Of a DNA stretch of 64,000 nt, positions 18,318 to 26,904 are shown in pieces. How positions within the stretch are numbered: position 1 is the first letter of the stretch; each line of letters starts with the position of its first letter. A model generated the notes under the pieces. That model ran no database searches. It saw only the letters and a list, made by a program, of their open reading frames with translations, and had not been told where the DNA came from. The position numbers and the translations under genes are program-made. Source of the stretch: CAWCBG01 sp963793845 (GTDB lineage: Bacteria > Acidobacteriota > Terriglobia > Terriglobales > Acidobacteriaceae); the NCBI GenBank assembly GCA_963793845.1, contig CAWCBG010000014.1, positions 248,001 through 312,000 on the forward strand. Direction: 5' to 3'.

Positions 18318-19307
18318 TTATTCGAGAGCGTGGGCCGCGGCGACGCCCACATACTTGTCCGCGCCGCCGTAATAGAAGAGGTACTGATTTCCCTTGCGCG
18401 CCATACCCTCGACGAAGACCACGTTGGGCACCTGTCCAGCCTTCTCCCACGGCTTCTCCGGAATAAAGATCGGATACTTGCTGCGATACACGACCTTGCG
18501 CGGATCGTTGCGGTCGAACACCGCTACGGCCGTCCGGTAGACCAGATGATCATCGGCGCCGTTGTAGATCAGCACAATCCCCTGTGGCGTCAGAATAGGA
18601 GGAGGGCCGGGCTCGACCACTCGCGAATCGAAATGCCCGGGACGCCGTGGCAGCACTGGCGTCTTCGTCTCCTCGGTCCAGTGCAATAGATCGGGCGACG
18701 ACGCCAGCCCCATCTGATCGGTGTTGTCGGCCGCGGTGCCGAGAAAATACATCCAATACTTGCCGTCGATTTTCTCCGGCACGATGGCGCCTGACTTCGT
18801 CCACTTCACATTCCAGTTGCCTTTGTAGGCCGGAAGGATCACGCCTTGGCGATCCCAGTGCACCAGGTCCTGCGAGGTTGCCAGGCAAAGCTGGGCATCC
18901 TTCTTGTTGTAGCCGGTGTAGGTGAGGTAATAGGTATCGCCAAACTTCACCAGCCGGGGATCTTCGACCCCGCCATCCTTCTCATAGTCAGTCTCGGGTC
19001 CAAGGACGGGTTGCGGCCGCCGCTTGAAGTGCACGCCATCAGAGCTGTCGGCGTACCCGAGGCGGGAAGTGCCCTGCTTATCCTGAGCCCGGTACAGCAT
19101 CACGAACTTGCCTTCATGCATCACGACTGCGGGATTAAAGATTCCGGCGGATTCCCAGCCATCCCCTTCGGGAGACAGGATCGGAGTGCTCGAGAGGCGA
19201 TGCCACGGTCCAAACGGAAGTCTGTAGGAAGCTGCGAATACAAGTACCGAACAGCCCAGCCAAACACCGAGAGTAAGCACGCGACGGGAAAATCGCTGCA
19301 CAGTCAT
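18318..19307 (-). CDS. Exported GH130-like glycosidase/phosphorylase (five-bladed propeller)
   Basis: The 329-residue protein has an N-terminal hydrophobic segment (LTLGVWLGCSVLVFAA) and then motifs of the GH130 beta-mannoside phosphorylase/hydrolase family: GIFNPAVV, KFVMLYRAQD, SRLGYADSSDGVHF, GGVEDPRLVKFGDTYYLTYT, VEPGPPPI and FYYGGADKYVGVA. GH130 enzymes split beta-1,2- or beta-1,4-linked mannosides. Intracellular members use phosphate, whereas exported ones in gut Bacteroides are hydrolases. The export signal therefore favours a hydrolase here, which is an inference. GH43-type arabinanases share the general fold but not the GGVEDPR motif. Next to secreted TPR genes on both sides. Confidence 0.8.
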   Translation of the reverse strand: MTVQRFSRRVLTLGVWLGCSVLVFAASYRLPFGPWHRLSSTPILSPEGDGWESAGIFNPAVVMHEGKFVMLYRAQDKQGTSRLGYADSSDGVHFKRRPQPVLGPETDYEKDGGVEDPRLVKFGDTYYLTYTGYNKKDAQLCLATSQDLVHWDRQGVILPAYKGNWNVKWTKSGAIVPEKIDGKYWMYFLGTAADNTDQMGLASSPDLLHWTEETKTPVLPRRPGHFDSRVVEPGPPPILTPQGIVLIYNGADDHLVYRTAVAVFDRNDPRKVVYRSKYPIFIPEKPWEKAGQVPNVVFVEGMARKGNQYLFYYGGADKYVGVAAAHALE

Positions 19308-19393
19308 AGAAGTCGCATTCTAGCCTGCTGGGCCTCTCGGCGGAAGCGGTCTCACAGTTGAAGCGAAGCCCGTTGACCAAGTAGCCTTGCATC

Positions 19394-21184
19394 GTGCTCC
19401 TAATGCGTGCGGCAAGGTTTTGCGGAATTCGCCTCTTTGGCTGTTTGCTGCTGCTCACAATCCCCAGCCTGGCGGCTCCGGTCTCCGCACAGGCGGACAG
19501 CGGCACTAACGATACTGCTGCCGCGGCGGTATATGAACACGGGGTTGCATCGCTACAGAGCGGCGACCCGGCCACCGCCGCTGCCGACTTCCAGCGGGCC
19601 GTTACGTTGCGCCCCAACGATCCCGAGTATCAGGCGGCCCTGGCGCAAGTGCTCCTGCAAAAGGGCCAGGTAGACGAGGCCGTCGCACAACTCCAGGCTG
19701 CCCTGAACCTGATTCCCAAGGATGCGCGCCTGCATGCATTGTTGGGGCAGGCATTCGCGGCGAAAGGCTCTCTGGGTCAAGCGGAAGAGCAGCTGAGCGC
19801 GGCCATCCAGTCGGACCCGAATGCTCCGGAGGCCCACCGTCAACTGGCTCTGGTCCTGAGCCGTCAGGACCGCACTAAGGAAGCCATCACGCAAATGCGG
19901 GAGGCAGTTGCGCTGGCGCCACAACGGCCGGAAGTTCACGACGAGTTGGGAGCCTTGCTGGCGCAAGAGTCGGACATGGCCGGAGCTCAGCACGAGTTTC
20001 GCGATGCTCTGGCAATTGATCCGAACTACGAGCCCGCGCTGTTTCATCTTGGCGTGTCCCTGCTCGCATCCGGAGCCAACACCGCCGCACAACAGGTGCT
20101 CACGCAGGCGACGGAAGCCAATGCCGGCGATGCCCTGGCCTTCTACTATCTCGGAACTGCGCGGGAAGCGGATCATCAGGCGACCTCGGCAATCGAGGCG
20201 TATGAGAAGGCAGTGGCCCTCAAACCCGATCTGCTGGACGCGCAAAAGCATTTGGGCTTGCTGCTTCAGCGTGCGGGCGATCCGGAGAAGGCCGAGACGG
20301 CATTCCGCAAAGTCGTCGAACTCGCGCCCAACGATCCGAAGGCCCACAACAATCTGGGCATCCTGCTGATGTCGCAAGGCGACGGCGACGCTGCCATCAA
20401 GGAATTTCAGGAGAGCCTGAAGCTCAATCCCGACGATGCCGCAGTCCGTGGAAATCTTGCTGTGACCCTGCTGCAGCAGTCCAATTTCGAGGCCGCGATC
20501 GATCAGTTAAAGATGGCCCTCAAGATAGAGCCTGATAACGCTTCGCTACACTACAATCTCGCCCTCGCCTTGAAGCTCAAAGACGATCTGAAGGGAGCCA
20601 TCGCGGAATTTCAGCGAGCGACACAGCTCGATCCCGGGCTTGCGGACGCCTACTACAGCCTGGGGGTCACCTTGTGGCAGAGCGGCGATTTTCCCGCGGC
20701 CATCGAGCAGTTGCAGCATGCAGTGCAGATCAAGCCCGATTACGCCGAGGCCTATTACACGCTGGGAACGGTGTACAAGCAGGAAAGCAAACTGCCCGAA
20801 GCCGCTGCCGCCTTGCGCGAAGCGATTCGCCTGCAGCCTGGTTTTGCCGGAGCCCACACCACGCTCGCCGCAGTGCTGCGACAGATGGGCGACAAGGCAG
20901 GCGCGGAGGCGGAAAGCCAGAAAGGTGAAAGTCTCGCTAAGGCGGTCACCGGAAGACAGGCCGCGACCATCTCCACCAATTCAGGGAAGCGCATGCTTTC
21001 TGCGGGCGACATCGATGGAGCGATTGGCCAGTTCCGCAACGCCATCAAGGTTTCTCCGGCGTTTGCGCCCGCCCATTATCAACTCGCGGTTGCGCTCAGC
21101 CGCAAGGGAGACAAGACAGAAGCGGCGCAGGAGTTCCACAAAGCCGCCGAACTCGATCCTCGAATCAAGCTGCCGGTGCCATAA
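19394..21184 (+). CDS. Large secreted TPR-repeat protein
   Basis: After a signal peptide (IRLFGCLLLLTIPSLAAPVSA), almost all of the 596 residues are TPR units of about 34 residues, some fifteen in all, from AAAVYEHGVASLQSGDPATA to the final PAHYQLAVALSRKGDKTEAA. No enzymatic domain is visible. Such superhelical scaffolds bind peptides or protein partners, here outside the cytoplasm. Start at a GTG; an ATG three codons later is an alternative. Divergent from the GH130-like gene with an 86-base gap and followed by a hairpin terminator. Function beyond protein binding cannot be given. Confidence 0.82.
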   Translation: MLLMRAARFCGIRLFGCLLLLTIPSLAAPVSAQADSGTNDTAAAAVYEHGVASLQSGDPATAAADFQRAVTLRPNDPEYQAALAQVLLQKGQVDEAVAQLQAALNLIPKDARLHALLGQAFAAKGSLGQAEEQLSAAIQSDPNAPEAHRQLALVLSRQDRTKEAITQMREAVALAPQRPEVHDELGALLAQESDMAGAQHEFRDALAIDPNYEPALFHLGVSLLASGANTAAQQVLTQATEANAGDALAFYYLGTAREADHQATSAIEAYEKAVALKPDLLDAQKHLGLLLQRAGDPEKAETAFRKVVELAPNDPKAHNNLGILLMSQGDGDAAIKEFQESLKLNPDDAAVRGNLAVTLLQQSNFEAAIDQLKMALKIEPDNASLHYNLALALKLKDDLKGAIAEFQRATQLDPGLADAYYSLGVTLWQSGDFPAAIEQLQHAVQIKPDYAEAYYTLGTVYKQESKLPEAAAALREAIRLQPGFAGAHTTLAAVLRQMGDKAGAEAESQKGESLAKAVTGRQAATISTNSGKRMLSAGDIDGAIGQFRNAIKVSPAFAPAHYQLAVALSRKGDKTEAAQEFHKAAELDPRIKLPVP

Positions 21185-21225
21185 ACTCAATATCTTTGCA
21201 GTTATCTTTTGTGGTTCTGGGGAAT

Positions 21226-21266
21226 GACTTCGTCCCGGGTAGCGACGGGGACGAAGTCCCATTTTT
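21226..21266 (+). terminator. Predicted rho-independent terminator after the TPR gene
   Basis: GACTTCGTCCC at 21226-21236 pairs perfectly with GGGACGAAGTC at 21248-21258, with an 11-base loop, and ATTTTT follows two bases later. It lies 40 bases after the stop codon. Confidence 0.65.
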
Positions 21267-21349
21267 CATAGAAATGCAGCAAAACCCCGAAAATCTGCGT
21301 TTGGACCTACCAAATTCTTAATATAAAAAAATCAGTCACTACATCATTT

Positions 21350-21394
21350 CATATATTGACAAACTCGTAAAAAGTCCCTTGACAAGAGGGACTT
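21350..21394 (+). promoter_or_regulatory. AT-rich leader with an inverted repeat overlapping a TTGACA box
   Basis: AAGTCCCT (21372-21379) and AGGGACTT (21387-21394) form a perfect 8-base inverted repeat with a 7-base centre. A TTGACA sits at the left arm and centre (from about 21379) and another at about 21355. The surrounding 21300-21370 is strikingly AT-rich for this genome. The layout fits an operator over a promoter for the TonB receptor, although no good -10 box is visible. The rest of the 483-base leader (21185-21667) shows no gene. Confidence 0.4.
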
Positions 21395-21667
21395 GGCGCG
21401 ATAGTTTCCCTTCACACCGTGTTGTGACGCAGATCACACATGCCGTGTAAACGGGCGCGTGGGGCTGAGCCCCACGAAAAATATGACGAGTCTCCCTTGC
21501 GGTAACGCGCTTGACGCGAATTCGAATCGCGCTGAATTACAGACGACTCCCCGTCCCGCCCGCCAAGTCTCTTCCTGTCACGAAACTCTGCAACTAACGC
21601 AAGTGTCACAATCCGGTTGGAGCTCTGGCCACGTGCAGCCCGGTTCCAGCTGTGGAGGGCGAAAGCA

Positions 21668-24600
21668 ATGACGAAGCGGTTGATGTTGTCAGTGGTGACC
21701 ATCCTGGTCCTGTCGTTTACCCCGACTTTTTCGTTCGGGCAAGCGGTGTTCGGCAGCATCTTTGGAACGGTAACCGACCCGCAAGGCGCGGCGGTTCCCA
21801 ATGCGAAGGTCACGGTCGCCGACACCGCCAAGGGCACATCGGATGTCTACACGACTAACGATTCGGGCAACTACTCGGCGACCCACTTGATCCCGGACAC
21901 GTACTCGGTGACCATCGAGGCACAGGGTTTCAAGACTTTCCAGCAGAAGACCGTCACTGTTGCTGCCGACCAGTCACAGCGTGTGGACGCACAGGTACAG
22001 GTAGGCTCGACTGCGGAAACCGTGGAGGTTAGTGGCGAGGCGCCGCAGTTGCAGACCGACCGCGCCGACGTCGCCATCCAGTTCAATCAGGCGTATGTAC
22101 AGGACCTGCCGACGTACAACCGCAACTTTACGGACTTCGAGTTGATGACGCCGGGCACACAAAAGCTGGTGGGCTGGAGTCACGCCGCCACGGAGAACCC
22201 GCAAGGCGGTCAGCAGATTTTTGCCAACGGCCAGCACTTCAGCGGTACCGGTTTCGAACTCGATGGAACCAGTAACCAGGATCCGATTCTCGGTATCATC
22301 GTCGTGAATCCTAACATCGACGCCATAACCGAGACCAAGATCGCCATGCAAGACTACGATGCCGAGAAGGGCAACGCGGTCGCCGGCAACGTTTCGGCAC
22401 AGACCAAGTCAGGAACGAACGAGCTCCATGGCGAAGCTTTCTGGTACCGCCGTTCCGGCGCCAACCAGGCGCGCGACCCGTTTACCCAGTACGCACCGGA
22501 CCCGACTACCGGACGCTTCATTCCCGGCAGTAAGTGGCAGGAGTTCGGGGGCACGATCGGCGGTCCCATCATCAAGAACAAACTGTTCTTCTTCGCCGAT
22601 TACCAGGGGCAACGGCAGTCAACCGGTGTGACCAACGTGCTTACCGTCCCGACCGCGCTGATGCATACGACTTGTACCGGGGGGACCGGATTTTGCGATA
22701 TGAGCCAGTATCTTGGCCAAACCGGTGGCGGTGGTAACGCCACCTATCAGACCGGCCAGGTCTTCAATCCAGGCACTGGCAACCCTCTCAACGGCACGGG
22801 TAGAACCGCGTTTGCCGGCAACCTGATTCCCAACAGCATGGTCTCGCCGCAAGCGGTGGCATTTCTGAACCTCATTCCGCTGCCCAACGTGGCCGGAACC
22901 AATGGCGGCACCATCAACAACTTCATTGCCGGCGGATCGGGTCCGTTCTCGCAGAACGCTTTCGACACGCGCATTGACTGGACGGCGAGCAGCACCATCA
23001 ACGTCTTTGGCCGTTATAGCCAGTCCTACTTCAGCCTCTCCGGCCAGCCCTCGCTGGGGGCGGCGGGTGGCACGGGATTCGGCCCTGGGCCAGGTTTGGC
23101 GGGGTCGTCCAACATTCACAACTACAACCTCGCGCTGGGCGCGACCAAGACGTTCAGCCCAACGTGGCTGGCCGACTTCCGTTTCGGCTGGGTGAAGTAC
23201 AACCCTCAGACACAGAAGTTCGACTCCGGCACAACCCCCATGACCGCTCTCGGTTGGACCGGTATGAACCTTAGCAACCTGGGAGCGGCGCAGGCCCTGG
23301 CGACCTCAGGTTTGGCCGCGATATTTGGTGGCGGCAATAATGGCCAGCCAGGAACGATGTCTTACTACGGCACCGGCCTCAATGTCAGCCGTTGCAACTG
23401 CCCGCTGACGGAGAATGAAAGCCAATTCCAGGGTGTGACCAACTGGACGCACATTCTGGGCAATCACCAGATAAAGTTCGGCGCTGACATCCGCAGCGCC
23501 AGCAATCTGCGCGTTCCCTCCGACGCAAACCGTACCGGACAGGATACGTTTGACCCACGCACGACTTCCAATGGCGGTATCGGTGGTATCGATCTCGCAA
23601 GCTTCATACTGGGAGACGTGGGCAGCTTCAACCGCTATTACAGCGCAACCTTGACTGCCTCCGAGCACCAATGGCGTTACTTCTTCTATGGCCAGGATAG
23701 CTGGCGCATCACTCCGAAGTTGACCATGAACTACGGACTGCGCTGGGAAATCTACACGCCTGAATCCGTGAACGCCAAAGGGAACGGCGGCTTCGCCAAC
23801 ATCTCGCTGGGTGGCACATCTGCCGACGGCGTGATCCGCGTTGCCGGCTACGGACCGTACGGTCTGAATGGCAACATCACCAACGACCTGCACGCCTTCG
23901 CTCCCCGCTTTGGTCTGGCTTACCAGATGAGCGACCGTCTGGTCATCCGTGGCGGCATCGGTGTCAGCTACGACATCGGCGTGTTCGGCTCGAACTTCGG
24001 ACACACGGTAACGCAAAACCTGCCGGTCTTGATCAATCAGAACGTCGACGCGACCAACACCGTCAGTCCGAATGCCTCGGCCAACTTTATCCCGGCGTTT
24101 ACGCTGGCGCAGGGGCCGCCGGCGCCGTCGCTCCCGTCGGTTCCCGCCAGCGGCAATCTGCCCCTCGGTGGCCCGAGTGAAAACATTCAGCCCAAGGTTC
24201 GTCCGACCAAGCAGGTGCTACCCGAGGTAACGAATTACAACTTGACCATGCAGTATCAGTGGACCAAGAACATGACGATGGAACTGGGCTACGTCGGTAA
24301 TGAAGGACGTCACGGCTTCGCCGGAGACGGCCCCTCGTACAACGTCAACCCGGTGAACATCGCGGGCTGGGCGCAAACCCAGGCCGGCCTTCTTTCGCAG
24401 GCACAGCGCCAGTACTACAACGGCAAGTTTGACGGCGGCCTGTGCTGCGCGGGCGGCATTCTGGGCGACTACCTCGGCAACGACGCCAACAGCAGCTACA
24501 ACTCCTTACAGGTGAAGGCAACCCAGAATATGAACCACGGGTTGCAGTTCATTACCTTCTTCACCTGGTCCAGGGCGCTGCACTATAACGCCGACAACGC

Positions 24601-25261
24601 CTATGCGATCTATCCCCAGTACTCGTATGGACCGTGGGACCAGAACCGGAACAAGGCGTTCGTGTTCAACACGGTTTATATGCTTCCCTTCGGTAAGGGC
24701 AAGATGTTTGCCGGAAATGCAGGCAAGGCTGAGGATATGATCATCGGCGGCTGGCAGATCACGGGCACTCTAAACTGGAGCAGCGGTTTGCCGTTCACGC
24801 CCAGCTACAATGCCTGTAACTCGGACCAGGATGTAGGCATCTGCCGTCCCAACACGAGTGGTTCCGCCTTCAACACGGGCGGCGGGTCGTTCAATCCGAT
24901 CACTCACACGGTTACGTACTTTACGCCGGTAGCTCAGATGAACACGCCCGGAGGCTGCAGCGGTGCATGGTGCCGTCCCTACGGCGGTAACTTGGGCGAC
25001 TCTGGATTTGACGCCCTGTATGGACCGCGCTACTTCGGAACCGACATGTCGGTCATGAAGAACTTCAAATTGACCGAGCGTTACAACCTCCAGTTCCGCA
25101 TGGACGCCTTTAACGTCTTTAACCATCCGGTGCTGGGCTTTAACTCGAACCAGGGCAACACATGTATCGATTGCGTGGGTACCAATGCCGGTCAGGTTAC
25201 CGACATTGAGTCCGATACGATGATGCGCGCTCTGGAATTCGCTCTCAAGTTCCAGTTCTAA
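21668..25261 (+). CDS. Oar-like TonB-dependent outer-membrane receptor with carboxypeptidase-regulatory-like domain
   Basis: The 1197-residue outer-membrane protein has a signal peptide (MLSVVTILVLSFTPTFSFG). A carboxypeptidase-regulatory-like beta-sandwich follows (GSIFGTVTDPQGAAVPNAKVTV, about residues 25-110), then a plug region with FELDGTSNQDP and TKSGTNELHGEAFWY, and a long beta-barrel ending in the typical outer-membrane C-terminus ALKFQF. It resembles Myxococcus Oar. Such receptors import large substrates such as oligosaccharides or peptides, or secrete proteins, driven by TonB. The ATG at 21668 is chosen over 21617 because a GGAGGG box precedes it and the signal peptide then begins at once. 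Followed by a strong terminator, so probably monocistronic. Confidence 0.92.
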   Translation: MTKRLMLSVVTILVLSFTPTFSFGQAVFGSIFGTVTDPQGAAVPNAKVTVADTAKGTSDVYTTNDSGNYSATHLIPDTYSVTIEAQGFKTFQQKTVTVAADQSQRVDAQVQVGSTAETVEVSGEAPQLQTDRADVAIQFNQAYVQDLPTYNRNFTDFELMTPGTQKLVGWSHAATENPQGGQQIFANGQHFSGTGFELDGTSNQDPILGIIVVNPNIDAITETKIAMQDYDAEKGNAVAGNVSAQTKSGTNELHGEAFWYRRSGANQARDPFTQYAPDPTTGRFIPGSKWQEFGGTIGGPIIKNKLFFFADYQGQRQSTGVTNVLTVPTALMHTTCTGGTGFCDMSQYLGQTGGGGNATYQTGQVFNPGTGNPLNGTGRTAFAGNLIPNSMVSPQAVAFLNLIPLPNVAGTNGGTINNFIAGGSGPFSQNAFDTRIDWTASSTINVFGRYSQSYFSLSGQPSLGAAGGTGFGPGPGLAGSSNIHNYNLALGATKTFSPTWLADFRFGWVKYNPQTQKFDSGTTPMTALGWTGMNLSNLGAAQALATSGLAAIFGGGNNGQPGTMSYYGTGLNVSRCNCPLTENESQFQGVTNWTHILGNHQIKFGADIRSASNLRVPSDANRTGQDTFDPRTTSNGGIGGIDLASFILGDVGSFNRYYSATLTASEHQWRYFFYGQDSWRITPKLTMNYGLRWEIYTPESVNAKGNGGFANISLGGTSADGVIRVAGYGPYGLNGNITNDLHAFAPRFGLAYQMSDRLVIRGGIGVSYDIGVFGSNFGHTVTQNLPVLINQNVDATNTVSPNASANFIPAFTLAQGPPAPSLPSVPASGNLPLGGPSENIQPKVRPTKQVLPEVTNYNLTMQYQWTKNMTMELGYVGNEGRHGFAGDGPSYNVNPVNIAGWAQTQAGLLSQAQRQYYNGKFDGGLCCAGGILGDYLGNDANSSYNSLQVKATQNMNHGLQFITFFTWSRALHYNADNAYAIYPQYSYGPWDQNRNKAFVFNTVYMLPFGKGKMFAGNAGKAEDMIIGGWQITGTLNWSSGLPFTPSYNACNSDQDVGICRPNTSGSAFNTGGGSFNPITHTVTYFTPVAQMNTPGGCSGAWCRPYGGNLGDSGFDALYGPRYFGTDMSVMKNFKLTERYNLQFRMDAFNVFNHPVLGFNSNQGNTCIDCVGTNAGQVTDIESDTMMRALEFALKFQF

Positions 25262-25279
25262 GCCGATCCGGAACTCACG

Positions 25280-25310
25280 GCGGGTGGGATAACTCCCACC
25301 CGCTTTTTTT
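25280..25310 (+). terminator. Strong rho-independent terminator after the TonB receptor
   Basis: GCGGGTGGGA (25280-25289) pairs with TCCCACCCGC (25294-25303) around a TAAC loop and is followed by seven T. It ends 49 bases after the receptor stop codon. Confidence 0.92.
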
Positions 25311-25528
25311 CTGCTGAGAGCGAGGCCGCGTGGTACAACTGCAAAAGGCGGAAGCTGACGGGTTCCGGTAGCGATCGGCTATCTCACAAATGGTTTGTAT
25401 CAGCGCAGGGCTCCAGCCATGCCGAAAGGGCGCCTTTTCGCTTGGGCTTCCGCCCCTGTTTCCCAGCGGCTAATGACCAGCTCCAGCTCGCCTGCCGTTG
25501 CCAGACAGATCCGGTGCTCGATTACCTA

Positions 25529-26617
25529 ATGAATGGAAAACGCACTACCGTCCCATTTCTCCTGGCGCTGCTGCTGATCGTCACCGTGCTGGCGTTCTTC
25601 ATTACCTACTCGTTTCTGCGTCCGGTGGCCTTCGCGATTATCCTGGCGGTTGTCTTCTACCCCATGCACGAACACATGCTGCGGTGGATGAGGCAGCGAT
25701 CAGGATGGGCCTCCCTGAGTTCCACGCTGGTGCTGCTGTTCCTATTTGGCGTGCCGGTGCTGGTGATTCTGCTGATGGCAGCCAATGAAGCTTTCGCAGC
25801 GGCACATTACCTGAGCCGCAAGAGCGCCGAGCCGGGCGGCCTCAGCGGTTTCGTGATGAGCCTGGCCGCACAACCACTTAGCTTTGTCGGACGCTGGGTG
25901 GACCTGACCAAGATCGACCTCAATGTCATCGTCCGCTCCAACATGCAAAAAGTGAGCGCATGGACCTTCAGCTTTGGCGCTGCCGTACTGGGCAACTTCG
26001 CACGCTCAATTGGAACGTTTTTCATCACGCTGGTGGTGCTCTTCTTCCTGTTTCGCGATGGGAGGGATTGGGTCTATCGCGCCGGCAATCTTATGCCGCT
26101 CTCTCCGGCCCAGGTAAACCGGTTGCTGAAGAACATCTCCGACACCATCGTTGCCAACGTTTATGGCATCGTCACGGTCGGCGTGGCCCAGGGCATCCTG
26201 ACTGGCATTGCCATGCGAATCGTGAGCATCCCTTCGTCTCTTCTGCTGGGAGTGGCTGCGGCCTTTGCATCGATTATTCCAGTGGTAGGCTGCGCCCTGG
26301 TGTGGGCTCCCGCGGGCATTTATCTGCTGGCAACCGGATCGACCGGGAAGGGCATCTTCATGCTGATATGGGGCGTAGGCGTGGTAAGCACCGCCGACAA
26401 CGTCATACGCCCGTGGGTGGTCAGCGGCAAAGTGGAACTGCATCCCCTGGTGCTGCTCTTCTTTATTCTGGGAGGAGTCGAGGCTTTCGGCTTCCTGGGA
26501 ATCTTTATCGGACCGGTCGTGGCGTCGGTCCTGGCCGCTCTGTTCAAGATGCTGCGGGAAGAGCTGCACGACGGCCTACAACCGCAGGAGACCGCGGAGA
26601 GCGCTGCCGCGCCTTAA
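25529..26617 (+). CDS. AI-2E / PerM-family membrane transporter
   Basis: The 362-residue polytopic membrane protein has a helix pair at the N-terminus (FLLALLLIVTVLAFFITYSF, then FAIILAVVFYPMHEHM). A long soluble stretch follows at about residues 90-150, then five or six more helices. Motifs of the family include LVVLFFLFRDGRDW, GIVTVGVAQGILTGIA and FIGPVVASVLAALF. Members export small molecules such as autoinducer-2 or exchange sodium and protons; the cargo cannot be inferred. The ATG at 25529 is favoured because the upstream in-frame stretch from 25442 lacks hydrophobic or conserved sequence, but no good ribosome-binding site is seen. Its TAA shares bases with the convergent gene's stop. 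Confidence 0.85.
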   Translation: MNGKRTTVPFLLALLLIVTVLAFFITYSFLRPVAFAIILAVVFYPMHEHMLRWMRQRSGWASLSSTLVLLFLFGVPVLVILLMAANEAFAAAHYLSRKSAEPGGLSGFVMSLAAQPLSFVGRWVDLTKIDLNVIVRSNMQKVSAWTFSFGAAVLGNFARSIGTFFITLVVLFFLFRDGRDWVYRAGNLMPLSPAQVNRLLKNISDTIVANVYGIVTVGVAQGILTGIAMRIVSIPSSLLLGVAAAFASIIPVVGCALVWAPAGIYLLATGSTGKGIFMLIWGVGVVSTADNVIRPWVVSGKVELHPLVLLFFILGGVEAFGFLGIFIGPVVASVLAALFKMLREELHDGLQPQETAESAAAP

Positions 26618-26901
26618 TCGAGTGGCGTGAACAGTTCGCCTTCGGTACGGACGCCAATCCCGTTCAAGGCTGCAATCGCGTACTGCTGGAAGTGCGGCGA
26701 ATCGCGATGGGCCCGCAGCGCCGCATCATCGCGATACTGCTCGTAAATGAAGAAGCGCCGCGGGTCTGTTTTGTGGCGGTGCACGATATACAGCAGGCAG
26801 CCCGACTCTTCGCGGGAAGCCGTCTGCAGCTTGCGGAAGGTCTCTGCGACCTGTTCTTCGCGGCCGGCATTGGCCATCCAGGTTACGGCTAATACGACCA
26901 T
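26614..26901 (-). CDS. ABM-domain (YgiN-like) small monooxygenase
   Basis: This 95-residue single-domain protein begins MVVLAVTWMANAGREEQVAE and contains SREESGCLLYIVHRH, FFIYEQYRDDAALRAHRDSPHF and a Gly-rich end. That is the ferredoxin-like antibiotic-biosynthesis-monooxygenase pattern. Members are dimers that oxidise quinols, degrade haem or act on autoinducers without a bound metal or flavin. It starts 3 bases after the purA stop and is probably co-transcribed with it, though a functional link is not obvious. Its stop overlaps the convergent transporter stop in a shared TTAA. Confidence 0.85.
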   Translation of the reverse strand: MVVLAVTWMANAGREEQVAETFRKLQTASREESGCLLYIVHRHKTDPRRFFIYEQYRDDAALRAHRDSPHFQQYAIAALNGIGVRTEGELFTPLD

Positions 26902-26904
26902 AGG

